Source of the DNA: a bacterium
GTDB lineage: Bacteria; CG2-30-53-67; CG2-30-70-394
DNA: 28,213 bases
Reading direction: 5' to 3'
Assembly (NCBI GenBank): GCA_024278555.1
Contig: JAJRSX010000020.1
Span: 1 to 28,213 of the forward strand
The notes beneath the pieces are model-generated. The model saw only the letters and a list, made by a program, of their open reading frames with translations. It did no database searches and had not been told where the DNA came from. Shown here piece after piece: positions 14,670 to 22,664 of the stretch (its first letter is position 1; every line of letters begins with the position of its first letter). Position numbers and translations under genes: made by a program.

Positions 14670-17242
14670 CCCACCTCCACGATCTTCAGACTCTCGATCC
14701 CCCGATCATCGACGATCTTCACCGCCACCCGCCGGTACCGTCCCGGTGCAAAAGGCAGGGAAACCGTGCCGCGGTACTGCTCGATCCGCTCCTCGTCGAT
14801 CTCCGCCTTTAGATTCTTCGCCAGCCGCGCCCACCCCTCCTTTGCCCCGGCCATCGGGAAGAAGACCTGGCGCGGGTATAGACTGCGGCCGTCGTAGTCG
14901 GTGTCGAGCATCCACAGGGCGATCTTGCTCGTGTCTCCTGACTCCACCGTGCCGTTCTTCGGGTTGTAGTAGTCGAAGCCACGGACCTCCACCTGCCACT
15001 CCCCCTTGTGCTCCCCCTTCTTGAACTGACGTACCTCCACATCCGGCTGGCCGATCATCCAGAACGACTCGTTGCTCGCCCGCTTCTTCTTCAGATCCTC
15101 GGTCAGCAGGTCGGTGTTCATCTGCACCTTCAGCAGGGTCATCCCCGGCCACTGGGTCTCGTCGATGTCCTTGGCCGCCTCCGGGTCGAACTGGAAGGTG
15201 GCGAAGACCACCATCTTCGGCGCCGGTTTCAACAACCCCGCCTCCTCCAGGGCCTGCTCCACCTGCCGCTGCTCCAGCGGCGCATGCTCCGGCCCTAAGG
15301 AGATCACCACCCGCTGCGGCCGGTCCTCCTTGGTCTCTGCCTCCGCGTGCAGCCACCGCGTCCCCGCCAGAGGCTCCACCCGCGTGAAGTGGATCCGCTG
15401 GCCACCCTTGCCGCGGATACCGCACTTCAACAGCTCGTCCCGCCATTCATCCTGGCGCAGGGTCTCGCCGGAGCGGGAGACCGACTCGTCGCCGGGCCTG
15501 TCGCCCTCGACCTCGGAAAGGGGGCGCACCGCCGGTGCGGGGACCGCCTCCACGGTAAAGGGGCCGGAGACACGGGCCTTGGACTTGTCCACCTTGGGCT
15601 GGTCGTAAAGATCTTTCTGCTCCACGTATTTGCGAATGGCTACGTCAATCTCCTCCTGCTCCATTCCCACAGTGATTTCCGGGTTGTTCGCAATCGACTT
15701 GAGTGTGATGTGGGGCACCGTTCTGTAGACGAAGCCGCTTCCAACGCCCTCATCCGGATGGGCCAATTCGTAGTAGTCAAACAGCCCGGTCATCAACCGC
15801 TTCTTTGCCAAGGTGACCGCAATACGAGACGTGTCGCAGGTGATCCAACGGCGGCCCCATTGTTCACAGACCACAGCGGTTGTGCCGCCTCCGCAGGTCA
15901 CATCCAGCACCAGGTCGCCCGGCATAGTGGCCAAGAGCACGCACCGTTCTATGACTTTGGTATTGGTCTGGACTGCATAGATCTTCTTCTCCGTGAAGCT
16001 CCCCGTTTGTGTGTCTGTCCAGACATTCCCACGCGCAGTGAAGGGGAAGTCGGTCGCGAATCGTCTGTATTGAATACTGTCTTTTGCCACGTGGATCCGC
16101 CCGGCCAACGCCAGCCGCTCCATCCCTTCCGGGAAACTGGCTTTCCAGTGGGAATTGGTCCCAGACTTATATACCTTGCCCTCGTACTCGAACGGTTGCG
16201 GTTCACTAGCAGCACCTTGGGACTGGATGTTGTCTGGCTTGTAAAGCCGCGCCCCTTCTGGCAAATGCTTTTCGCCGCGTTTTTCGGCAGCGGAAACCCC
16301 TCGGTAACTTCCGTCGGGCAAGAGTACCCAGGTTGCATTCCCATAGCCTGGAACGATTGGCTGGTCCTCGTATAGTTTGCACACCGTGAGCCGAGCCTTG
16401 TCCTTGGCATACCAGAGTAAGAAGTCCCCGACAGTGGAGATTGTCGATGTCTCAAAGCCTGATGGTGTCTTAAAGGTAATGAGTGAGACGAAGTTATTAT
16501 TTCCGAAAACCTCGTCGAGTACTTCTCGTACATGGTGCAAATTCTCGTCGCTGATTTGGACGAAGCACGAGCCACCTTCGTCTAGCAGCTCTCGTGTCAA
16601 CAGCAGGCGATCGCGAAGGTAAGTCAGGTAGGAATGGATGCCCAACTCCCAGGTGTCCCGGAAGGCGCGGATCATTTCCGGTTCCTGGTTTAGATCGGCA
16701 TCCTTTCCGTCCGTCACATCCCGTTTGTAGACAAAGGGTTGAAAGTTGGAGCCGTACTTGACCCCGTACGGGGGATCGAAATACGCCATCTTTACCTTCC
16801 CCGCCATCCCCTCCTTCTCCAGCAGGGAGTTCATCACCTGCAACGAGTCGCCGGCGATCAGGCGGTTCGACCAGTTGTGGGCGTGCCGGTAGAACTCGAT
16901 CGCTTCCCGTAGGGGGAGGTTCTCCTCCGGCTCCTCGAAGAGCGACAACTGCTGCGGCCCGCCGTCCCCGTTGCGTTTGCGCACCGCCTCGATGATCGTC
17001 CGCGGGTCGATGCGCTCGTGGACGTGCAGCGACACCGTCTCCACCTCGAAGCTCGTGTGCTCCGCCTTCCCCGCCCACACGAGTTGTGGATCCAGGTGGG
17101 GGTCGTACTCGTACCGACGCCTCTTCCCGTCCCGATCCGTCTCCGGCGTCACCAACCCCACCGGCGGATTGTTCGCCCGCGCCGCCCCCTTGTGATCGTA
17201 CGACTCGATCACCTTTTTTGCAGACCTCGTACCTTTTGGCAT
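14666..17242 (-). CDS. mod: Type III-like adenine-specific DNA methyltransferase, Mod subunit
   Basis: 858 aa. Mod recognises the DNA site and methylates adenine using SAM. The catalytic motif comes first: AYFDPPYGVKYG with D156-PPY, then a variable stretch (about residues 225-410) that should hold the target recognition domain, then the SAM-binding motif DLVLDVTCGGGTTAVV (about 443-458) and ITCDTSRIAVTLAKKR; this is the beta-class order. A C-terminal region of about 300 residues (from about 560) is mostly beta-rich and unusual in length for a plain Mod. The ATG at 17242 has GGAGGAAGGG 7-8 nt upstream. DNA encoding about residues 150-548 is much poorer in GC than both ends, suggesting a recombined central block. 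Confidence 0.88.
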   Translation of the reverse strand: MPKGTRSAKKVIESYDHKGAARANNPPVGLVTPETDRDGKRRRYEYDPHLDPQLVWAGKAEHTSFEVETVSLHVHERIDPRTIIEAVRKRNGDGGPQQLSLFEEPEENLPLREAIEFYRHAHNWSNRLIAGDSLQVMNSLLEKEGMAGKVKMAYFDPPYGVKYGSNFQPFVYKRDVTDGKDADLNQEPEMIRAFRDTWELGIHSYLTYLRDRLLLTRELLDEGGSCFVQISDENLHHVREVLDEVFGNNNFVSLITFKTPSGFETSTISTVGDFLLWYAKDKARLTVCKLYEDQPIVPGYGNATWVLLPDGSYRGVSAAEKRGEKHLPEGARLYKPDNIQSQGAASEPQPFEYEGKVYKSGTNSHWKASFPEGMERLALAGRIHVAKDSIQYRRFATDFPFTARGNVWTDTQTGSFTEKKIYAVQTNTKVIERCVLLATMPGDLVLDVTCGGGTTAVVCEQWGRRWITCDTSRIAVTLAKKRLMTGLFDYYELAHPDEGVGSGFVYRTVPHITLKSIANNPEITVGMEQEEIDVAIRKYVEQKDLYDQPKVDKSKARVSGPFTVEAVPAPAVRPLSEVEGDRPGDESVSRSGETLRQDEWRDELLKCGIRGKGGQRIHFTRVEPLAGTRWLHAEAETKEDRPQRVVISLGPEHAPLEQRQVEQALEEAGLLKPAPKMVVFATFQFDPEAAKDIDETQWPGMTLLKVQMNTDLLTEDLKKKRASNESFWMIGQPDVEVRQFKKGEHKGEWQVEVRGFDYYNPKNGTVESGDTSKIALWMLDTDYDGRSLYPRQVFFPMAGAKEGWARLAKNLKAEIDEERIEQYRGTVSLPFAPGRYRRVAVKIVDDRGIESLKIVEVG

Positions 17243-18086
17243 TTGCGGACCCTTCCTCCATGTTTATGTCCTCTATCAGAGAAGAAAAGAGTTCCCGGAT
17301 GTGCATCGCGTTCACGACGATGATCGATTCCTTCTGATAACAACCGCGATCCAGCGGAGGCAAATATGAATGAACATCTACCCTGAGATGCTGCTCTCCG
17401 GCGTTGTAGGAGGGGGTAAAAGGATGGCGCAGCACAAGCCATGGCACAGGCTTCAGTGGCAAGGGAGCTGCGAGATTACCTGTGGACAGGTCGATCTCCC
17501 CAATATCGACCTCGGCGACGAAGAGCGGCGCGGTGGTTACCAACACGGGTACGATGATGAGACGGTTCGTATGTGAACTTTGCGGCTTTCTCCGTTCGGT
17601 AAGCTCTTGCTGGACGAAGCCGAGGTAACCCTTGCATGTCTGCCGCGCCGCCCGCCAAATGGAATCTGGAGAGGCCGCCTTGAATGTATCATCGGGGAGC
17701 TTGCCATCGTCGATCTCCACGCCCTCAATGCATACGGGGTGAAGGAACATACCGTATTGCGACTGTAGTTGTTTCCCGGAGAATTCGTAGATCTTTGAGG
17801 TATTATCCGGATCTTCGAAGAACACCCACTTCTTTCTCCGTACGTATGCCCGCTTGCATTCGATGGTGAAGATTACGCGGACACTGTCACGGGAAGCCTC
17901 GGCGAGCAGGTCCAGGGAGGCGCCCTCCATGTAGCGAACCGGGTATTCCTCTCCGAGGATCGTGACCCCTTCGATCTTTTCGATCTCTCGCCGTACGGCC
18001 TTCTTGAAAAAGATGCCGTGGGCATTGAGGGCATCGCGAATCTTCCCGTCGTCCACATCCGGTACCGTCTGCTCTTCGCCCTTCAT
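16497..18086 (-). CDS. PD-(D/E)XK nuclease-like protein upstream of mod (3' end unresolved)
   Basis: From the ATG at 18086 (GGTGGG just upstream; a TTG 30 bp earlier is possible) about 281 codons look like a real gene down to the mod start. Residues 56-80 read GASLDLLAEAS...VIFTIECKRAYV: Asp59, Glu76 and Lys78 fit the D-x(n)-ExK core of PD-(D/E)XK nucleases. A Lys/Arg/aromatic stretch follows, and the region near residue 250-275 (ESIIVVNAMHIRELFSSLIED) still looks coding. The frame then stays open for 745 bp inside mod and closes at 16497, but that part is Gly/Arg-rich and reads as a shadow. Either the natural stop was lost by a frameshift near 17,280, where TGA TAG occurs in another frame, or there is a long overlap. 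It is probably a third component of the R-M operon. Function is not known. Confidence 0.55.
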   Translation of the reverse strand: MKGEEQTVPDVDDGKIRDALNAHGIFFKKAVRREIEKIEGVTILGEEYPVRYMEGASLDLLAEASRDSVRVIFTIECKRAYVRRKKWVFFEDPDNTSKIYEFSGKQLQSQYGMFLHPVCIEGVEIDDGKLPDDTFKAASPDSIWRAARQTCKGYLGFVQQELTERRKPQSSHTNRLIIVPVLVTTAPLFVAEVDIGEIDLSTGNLAAPLPLKPVPWLVLRHPFTPSYNAGEQHLRVDVHSYLPPLDRGCYQKESIIVVNAMHIRELFSSLIEDINMEEGSANAKRYEVCKKGDRVVRSQGGGAGEQSAGGVGDAGDGSGREEASVRVRPPPGSTTRVGGEGGAHELRGGDGVAARPRAHRPADDHRGGAQTQRGRRAAAVVALRGAGGEPPPTGSDRVLPARPQLVEPPDRRRLVAGDELPAGEGGDGGEGKDGVFRSPVRGQVRLQLSTLCLQTGCDGRKGCRSKPGTGNDPRLPGHLGVGHPFLPDLPSRSPAVDTRAARRRWLVLRPNQRREFAPCTRSTRRGFRK

Positions 18087-18137
18087 ACACCCACCATGTC
18101 CGAGAACGTTCGACAACGATGGATGTGTCCGTGGGGA

Positions 18138-18165
18138 TTGTGCGAGCCGTACCGAATCCTAGAAT
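18138..18165 (+). promoter_or_regulatory. Possible promoter for the KAP NTPase gene
   Basis: In the 141-bp gap between the divergent nuclease-like and KAP genes, TTGTGC (18138-18143) and TAGAAT (18160-18165) are separated by 16 bp. The -10 box matches five of six consensus bases, the -35 only three. This would leave a leader of roughly 55 nt before the ATG at 18228, which has no good Shine-Dalgarno sequence. Confidence 0.3.
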
Positions 18166-18227
18166 TGCCCATCGACCACCTCGTACCTCGCCCGATCAAC
18201 CCCAAGATGCATATCTGACGAACGCCC

Positions 18228-19628
18228 ATGCTCCGAAAACACACCGACCTTGAAATCGACCCGTCGGACCCGTTCGCCAATGACTGCCTCGACCGGCAAC
18301 CGCGTGTCGAGACCCTCACCCGCCTCGTCCAGTCGATCACTCAGCCCTTCGTCCTCAGCGTAGAGGCGCCGTGGGGGAGGGGCAAGACCCCCTTCCTCCG
18401 CATGTGGAAGGCCCATCTCGAATCCGAGGACCATCTCTGCCTCCACTTCAACGCCTGGGAGAACGACTTCGTCGATGACCCGCTAACCGCGTTTGTGGGC
18501 GAGATGGACGTGGCACTCACGAAGGTGCTCGGAGAGATTGATGAGGAATCGACCGTTGGAAAGCACTGGGCCACGATCCGTCGCCTTGGCGGTGGAGTCC
18601 TTCGGAAGATCCTACCCATGGCAATTCAGGCCGTCACCCAAGGGGTACTGGGCCAACAAGCAGTAAAGGACGCAATAGGCTCCTTTGCTGACGGGAGTGA
18701 GGAGGTCGCCAAATTCGCTGCCGAGGCAGCAGAAAAACAACTTGCGAGCTACGAGGCGGAGAAGCAAGGGATTGTCGCCTTCCGCTCCGATCTTGCGGCA
18801 CTGGCTGAGGAGATCGTGAGACAGGAGGGTCGCAAGGGTCCTGTCGTCTTCTTCATCGATGAGCTGGATCGCTGCCGCCCCGACTTCGCCATCGCCCTGC
18901 TGGAGCGGGTGAAGCACCTCTTCAGCGTCGAGGGCATCGTCTTCGTCCTCGGCATCGACCGCGGCCAGCTCGCCCACTCGGTGCGCTCCCTGTATGGCGC
19001 CGGCATGGATGCTGATGGCTACCTCCGCCGCTTCATCGACCTCGCCTACACCCTCTCTCAGCCGGATACGCGAGTCTTCTGCCAGTCTCTCTTTAATAGA
19101 GTCGACCTCCCACAGTTCTTTCAAGCGCCTCCTCGAGAGAGCAGGTACGGTGACGATTTGCTCGACTGGTTTCAGAGGCTCGCTCAACTACGCGATTTCA
19201 GCCTGAGAGAAATCGAACAGTCTTTCACCGAAATCAATCTCGCGGTGAGGACGACCCCGGAGGAAGTGAGCCCGCATCCGACCCTCCTGGCACTCCTCGT
19301 GGTGGTGAAGACAGCCGACCCTGAACTTTACGCCGATCTGGCCGCTGGCAACGCCACGGTGGACAAGCTTCTCGCCTACGTCTTGCCGTTCGACCACTAC
19401 CGATGTGACGCTCTGATAGAAGCTGCCTTTATGTGTGATTTCATGGGTGAGCGCGACGTAGATCGAAGGCTGAATGAGTTGGATGAACTTGCAGAGTCAG
19501 GTAACGATGTGCAGAACAAGCGCGCGCGTCGAACCTTCGACGACGTTGCTCTATTCAGAAAGACCGGCAACGTGAAGCCAATCAGGAGTATCATCGCCAG
19601 GCTTGCAATCGCGAGCGACTTCGAGTGA
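18228..19628 (+). CDS. KAP-family P-loop NTPase
   Basis: 466 aa. The KAP family (named after Kidins220/ARMS and PifA) comprises STAND-like NTPases, some of them known in phage exclusion. Seen here: the family start DPFANDCLDRQPRVETL, Walker A EAPWGRGKTPFL (residues 46-57; the usual first Gly is Ala), FNAWEND (about 75-81), Walker B VVFFIDELDRCRPDFAIALL (about 205-224), then GIVFVLGIDRGQLAHSVRSLYG and DGYLRRFIDLAY, all KAP hallmarks. The segment between Walker A and B, which often holds membrane helices, has only a moderately hydrophobic stretch (about 120-145), so a soluble protein is more likely. It is divergent from the R-M operon and convergent with the HD cassette. An immunity role is inferred from family and location only. 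Confidence 0.85.
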   Translation: MLRKHTDLEIDPSDPFANDCLDRQPRVETLTRLVQSITQPFVLSVEAPWGRGKTPFLRMWKAHLESEDHLCLHFNAWENDFVDDPLTAFVGEMDVALTKVLGEIDEESTVGKHWATIRRLGGGVLRKILPMAIQAVTQGVLGQQAVKDAIGSFADGSEEVAKFAAEAAEKQLASYEAEKQGIVAFRSDLAALAEEIVRQEGRKGPVVFFIDELDRCRPDFAIALLERVKHLFSVEGIVFVLGIDRGQLAHSVRSLYGAGMDADGYLRRFIDLAYTLSQPDTRVFCQSLFNRVDLPQFFQAPPRESRYGDDLLDWFQRLAQLRDFSLREIEQSFTEINLAVRTTPEEVSPHPTLLALLVVVKTADPELYADLAAGNATVDKLLAYVLPFDHYRCDALIEAAFMCDFMGERDVDRRLNELDELAESGNDVQNKRARRTFDDVALFRKTGNVKPIRSIIARLAIASDFE

Positions 19629-19713
19629 ATGAGGTCGCACTCCTTGGTCGTGTCACTGACCGGGTGAGCAGGTCATAACATAGAGGAACAAAATATTGTC
19701 GGATCTTTGAGAG

Positions 19714-20034
19714 TCACTTCTTTTTCCGAACCGACCGCCTCTTTGTGTTGCCCATGTTCTTGACGGTGCCACCAACACCAACCTTCTGCATTGCAGCAAT
19801 GGCCTTGGGCATGTCCTTCTGCGGCACCTGCAAGATCTTCTGAGGTTTTTTGCTGTCTCTTAGCCGTCGGGCAGCCTGTTCAAGGCCAGCGGCTGTGCCA
19901 CTCCGTTCGACCTCGGTGGCCTTGCGTGAAGTGGCGGCGTCCAGTCTGCGACCTCGTGATAGCGACTTTTCCGTTTGTCCCGACTTGCCCGCCGCCTTCC
20001 GCTTCGCTCTCTTGTGAGCCTCTGTTTCAGCCAT
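19714..20034 (-). CDS. Small very basic protein, last gene of the HD cassette
   Basis: 106 aa from the ATG at 20034, chosen because AAAGG lies about 8 nt upstream; an in-frame start 39 bp earlier has no such site. The protein is rich in Lys and Arg throughout: AHKRAKRKAAGKSGQTEKSL at the start, then SRGRRLDAATSRKATEVERS, a probable amphipathic helix GLEQAARRLRDSKKPQ (about residues 50-65), ILQVPQKDMPKAIAAMQKVG, and a KRRSVRKKK tail. No catalytic motif is visible. It probably binds nucleic acid. I seem to recall similar small proteins of the K-A-T-E-V-E-R-S-G type but cannot name a family. It follows the YwgA-like gene by 69 bp on the same strand. Confidence 0.7.
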   Translation of the reverse strand: MAETEAHKRAKRKAAGKSGQTEKSLSRGRRLDAATSRKATEVERSGTAAGLEQAARRLRDSKKPQKILQVPQKDMPKAIAAMQKVGVGGTVKNMGNTKRRSVRKKK

Positions 20035-20103
20035 CTTTGTCGCCTTTCGGTGGGGAGGAAACTCCCTGGCCAATCCTTTCGCGGATAGATAGATCCAGCG
20101 TAA

Positions 20104-20658
20104 TCAGCACGCGACCGCTTGGGCCTGCTCGATGAGCTCGTCGACCTCCCGGATCGCTTCCCCCGCCTCTTCCACGGAGATGTGAGGCTTGAGGCGGTGA
20201 AGCTCATCTGCCCGCGCCTCCATCGTGGCCGCGTCTTCCACGCCTTCGGCCGTCCTCGTCACGTAGAGACCGGTCGCCAGCCGCTCCAGGGTGGCGACAT
20301 CTGCGGGGCCAAGGCGATCGGTGACGAGATCAATCTTCTCTTGGTATTTCGCAAGCGTCTTCGGATAGAGCCCCTGAATGTACTCGGCGCGCTCGGTGGT
20401 CACGATCTTCGGTCCGTACGGGGGGTGTGGCTCGGGCCGTAAGAGCTCGTCGGCCTGGAGGGCACTGAGCTCGTCTCGGAGGTCGAAGGAGAAGGGGCCG
20501 TGCTTGTAGAGGATGAACTGGAACTCCAGGGGCACCCCGAGAAGCTCCTGTAGAAAGTAGGTGGTCTTCTGGATGTGGGTCTCCCCGCACCAGCTTCCCC
20601 GTTCGCGCAGAGATTGTGCCAGCCTGGTGATGACCGCAGCCTTGCGTAGCCTATCCAT
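20104..20658 (-). CDS. YwgA-like protein
   Basis: 184 aa. Residues 28-62 read THIQKTTYFLQELLGVPLEF, then FILYKHGPFSFDL. This is the signature I associate with YwgA-family proteins of Firmicutes (KLxYFLQ ... VPLxYxFxLYKYGPYSxxL), which distantly recall the Panacea/SocA-type fold: a winged-helix-like N-terminus with a GP-[FY]-S turn. The C-terminal half (about 85-180) is mostly charged helices with EEAGEAIREVDELIEQAQAV. No catalytic residues are evident; an adaptor or regulatory role is an inference. Its ATG overlaps the end of the HD gene by 8 bp, so the two are translationally coupled. As I remember, ywgA in Bacillus subtilis lies beside ywfO, also an HD protein, so the pairing appears in distant phyla. 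Confidence 0.7.
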   Translation of the reverse strand: MDRLRKAAVITRLAQSLRERGSWCGETHIQKTTYFLQELLGVPLEFQFILYKHGPFSFDLRDELSALQADELLRPEPHPPYGPKIVTTERAEYIQGLYPKTLAKYQEKIDLVTDRLGPADVATLERLATGLYVTRTAEGVEDAATMEARADELHRLKPHISVEEAGEAIREVDELIEQAQAVAC

Positions 20659-21988
20659 CGCCTTCCTCCTCTGACTGGGGTTGAATGACCTCGTCGTGGT
20701 GTTCTTGTAGCCACTGTGTTGCCGATTTCATGGTGGATCGGTCGGCAAAGACGTAGTCGATGGAGACGGAGGGAACCCGGTCCAGCACCTGGGACAGGGC
20801 CTGAGAAGAGGCTATCTGTCCATTCGCCAGTTGCACGGGGAAGTCCGGCCTGCCGCTCCCCTGAGGGTAACGATCGTGGCGGAAATGCTCCCCTCCAAAT
20901 TCCTCGCTGAGGGCGTCGTAAACCTTTTGTCCTGCTTCTGGGTTGACCGCGAAGTCTTCGGGGTTGCGCTGATAGAGGACCTTGAAGTGCTCCCGTCGCT
21001 GGATGCGTCGTGCGTGGTGGTGCGCCGGATGGCCTCCGTCCCGGTCAGCCTTTCGCATGCCCACGGTGACCTCGGTGTCCGTCATTTGTAAGTGGTCCTC
21101 GATCTCAGTGGAGAACATCCCGCCGGGCAGCCACCCCTTGAGAAAGTCCTTGAGATGGATGTCGTAGATGCGGCGGATTGGGTGACAGTAAAGCTGCGAG
21201 AACATGAAGTAGCGGGCCAGCAGCAGCGCTTCGGCCGACTGGAGCCCACCCTCCTCCACACCGAGGGCCAACCCCTCCCCTCCCTGGTCATTCTCCTCTG
21301 ACGGTGGACCAGGGAGGATACGCATGGTGTCGATGAGGCGGTAGTGGTCGAAGCGGCCGTAGGCGACACCGGCGTGGTGGGAATCGCGCAGCAGGTAGTC
21401 CATCCGGTCGGCCCCGAGGGCATCGCCCACGATGATCTCCGCCAGGATGGTCTCCCAAGGGGAGAACTCCAGGCCCAGATCGAGCTTCAGCGCCTCCTTG
21501 GGACCGAGGGCCAGCTTGACCACGTCCTCCGGATCGATCTTCAGATGTTTCCACGCCGTCGCCATCTCCTCGCTGCGGATCAGCTCCGCGCTCAACCGCT
21601 CGTGGGTCCAGCCATCGGGAAGTAGCTCTTTCTCCGCCGCATGGGAGAAGGGAAGGTGGCCGATGTCGTGGCAGAGGGCCGCCATGCGAAGAACCTTGCG
21701 CCAATAGTCCCGATTCTCGTGCAGTTCGCTCAGCTCAGAACGAAGGCGACCGGTCAGATTGTCCTCCAGGGTCACGACGTCGAATACCCGCGTCGCCAGC
21801 CCCATCACCCCCAACGAGTGCTCGAAGCGCCGGTGGGTGGCGCCGGGGTAGACCAGGTAGGTCAGGGCGAGCTGGTGGATATGGCGCAACCGCTGGAACG
21901 GCCGGGAGCCGAGCACCTCGCGCTCCGCCGAGGAGAGACAGATGAAGACGTGGATGGGATCCCGGATCTCGTGGGTGTGCTTGGCCAT
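20651..21988 (-). CDS. HD-domain phosphohydrolase (dNTPase/SAMHD1-like)
   Basis: 445 aa. HD enzymes of this group hydrolyse dNTPs or related nucleotides. Metal ligands are visible: His52 and His57 in HRRFEHSLGVMGLA, His107-Asp108 in LCHDIGHLPFSHAAE, and an Asp of GADRMDYLLRDS (194 or 197). The opening EIRDPIHVFICLSSAEREVL and PFQRLRHIHQLALTYLVYPG are typical of YwfO-type members. The C-terminal 170 residues have no motif I recognise; an insert around residues 320-345 is rich in Arg and His (HPAHHHARRIQRREH). No Shine-Dalgarno sequence is seen: the 24 bp before the ATG are a dispersed repeat. It is the first gene of a three-gene unit with the YwgA-like and basic-protein genes. By analogy, nucleotide depletion during phage infection is possible, but this is inference. 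Confidence 0.88.
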   Translation of the reverse strand: MAKHTHEIRDPIHVFICLSSAEREVLGSRPFQRLRHIHQLALTYLVYPGATHRRFEHSLGVMGLATRVFDVVTLEDNLTGRLRSELSELHENRDYWRKVLRMAALCHDIGHLPFSHAAEKELLPDGWTHERLSAELIRSEEMATAWKHLKIDPEDVVKLALGPKEALKLDLGLEFSPWETILAEIIVGDALGADRMDYLLRDSHHAGVAYGRFDHYRLIDTMRILPGPPSEENDQGGEGLALGVEEGGLQSAEALLLARYFMFSQLYCHPIRRIYDIHLKDFLKGWLPGGMFSTEIEDHLQMTDTEVTVGMRKADRDGGHPAHHHARRIQRREHFKVLYQRNPEDFAVNPEAGQKVYDALSEEFGGEHFRHDRYPQGSGRPDFPVQLANGQIASSQALSQVLDRVPSVSIDYVFADRSTMKSATQWLQEHHDEVIQPQSEEEGDG

Positions 21989-22013
21989 TCGCGTCTCGGC
22001 GTCTTGGCGTTGA
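21989..22013. repeat. Dispersed CAACGCCAAGACGC repeat forming the HD gene leader
   Basis: On the - strand CTCAACGCCAAGACGCCGAG followed by ACGCG sits directly before the HD gene ATG. It is the same word family as 11761-11790 and the arrays after groEL, and here it replaces the ribosome binding site region. Confidence 0.6.
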
Positions 22014-22038
22014 GCCCGACTCGATGAAAGGCACGAGA

Positions 22039-22143
22039 CTACTCCCCTTCGTAGGCGTCGTCGAAGGGGTCGAGGTAGCCGGGAGCCTTGGGGTCAGGAG
22101 CCTCGGGATCTACCTTCGGATTATGTCCGAGGAAGCGCCCCGA
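22039..22143 (-). pseudogene. Possible C-terminal remnant of a gene upstream of the HD gene
   Basis: After a TAA at 22146-22144 (- strand) a frame of about 35 codons ends at TAG 22041-22039. It includes GHNPKVDPEAPDPK and then APGYLDPFDDAYEGE, an acidic tail that looks like the end of a real protein and not random high-GC translation. The product cannot be named. It lies 50 bp upstream of the HD start on the same strand. Chance remains possible because the stretch is short and partly overlaps a CTTGGGGTCAGG repeat word. Confidence 0.25.
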
Positions 22144-22664
22144 TTAGTGGAGTGTGCCCCCTTTTGGGAACGGGGGTGGGCGCCCCTCTGGAGTTCTTTG
22201 AGCTGGAGCCTCGGGGCGGGAGGCGCAGAGGGGAGGATCTCTGGGAGATCCGGCGATGCCGCGGGTGAACCGTGCAGAGGCGTAGGGTGTGCCAAGCGCG
22301 GCGCGGCGCACCGATGCTGGGGAGGCTCCGTCCACCTTCGAACATGCAGATGGCGAAGGGGGAGAGATCCGTCTCCGGTAATCACCAGACGGGATTGTCG
22401 GGGCCCTGAAGCCAGGGTTGTCCCCAGATATCTCAGATTGGGGAGCAACCGCCGGTTGGGTGGCGCGGGAGGAACGAAGAGGCTCGGGCGCGGCGAGCAC
22501 CGGAACAGCAAGCCGCCTGAGCATCCATGGGGTACACCGAACCACAAGACCACAAGCGACCCCAACTCCAAGATACCGGCGCGTTCATCTACGGACGAAT
22601 GTCGGAAGATTCTAGAAAATCTGGGTCCTATGCATCTCCGTTGGCAACGCCGATCCTGTGGTCC
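22144..22664. other. Spacer without a recognisable gene, between the HD cassette and pgpA
   Basis: I see no gene, tRNA or clear terminator here. Frames on both strands are open for 130-210 codons but give Pro/Arg/Ser-rich translations without family features. The stretch around 22500-22620 is poorer in GC than its surroundings and probably contains the pgpA promoter. Confidence 0.5.

Noticed and set aside
18087-18116. TTG start for the nuclease-like gene 30 bp upstream
   Set aside because: The ATG at 18086 is a better codon and has GGTGGG before it; kept only as an alternative.
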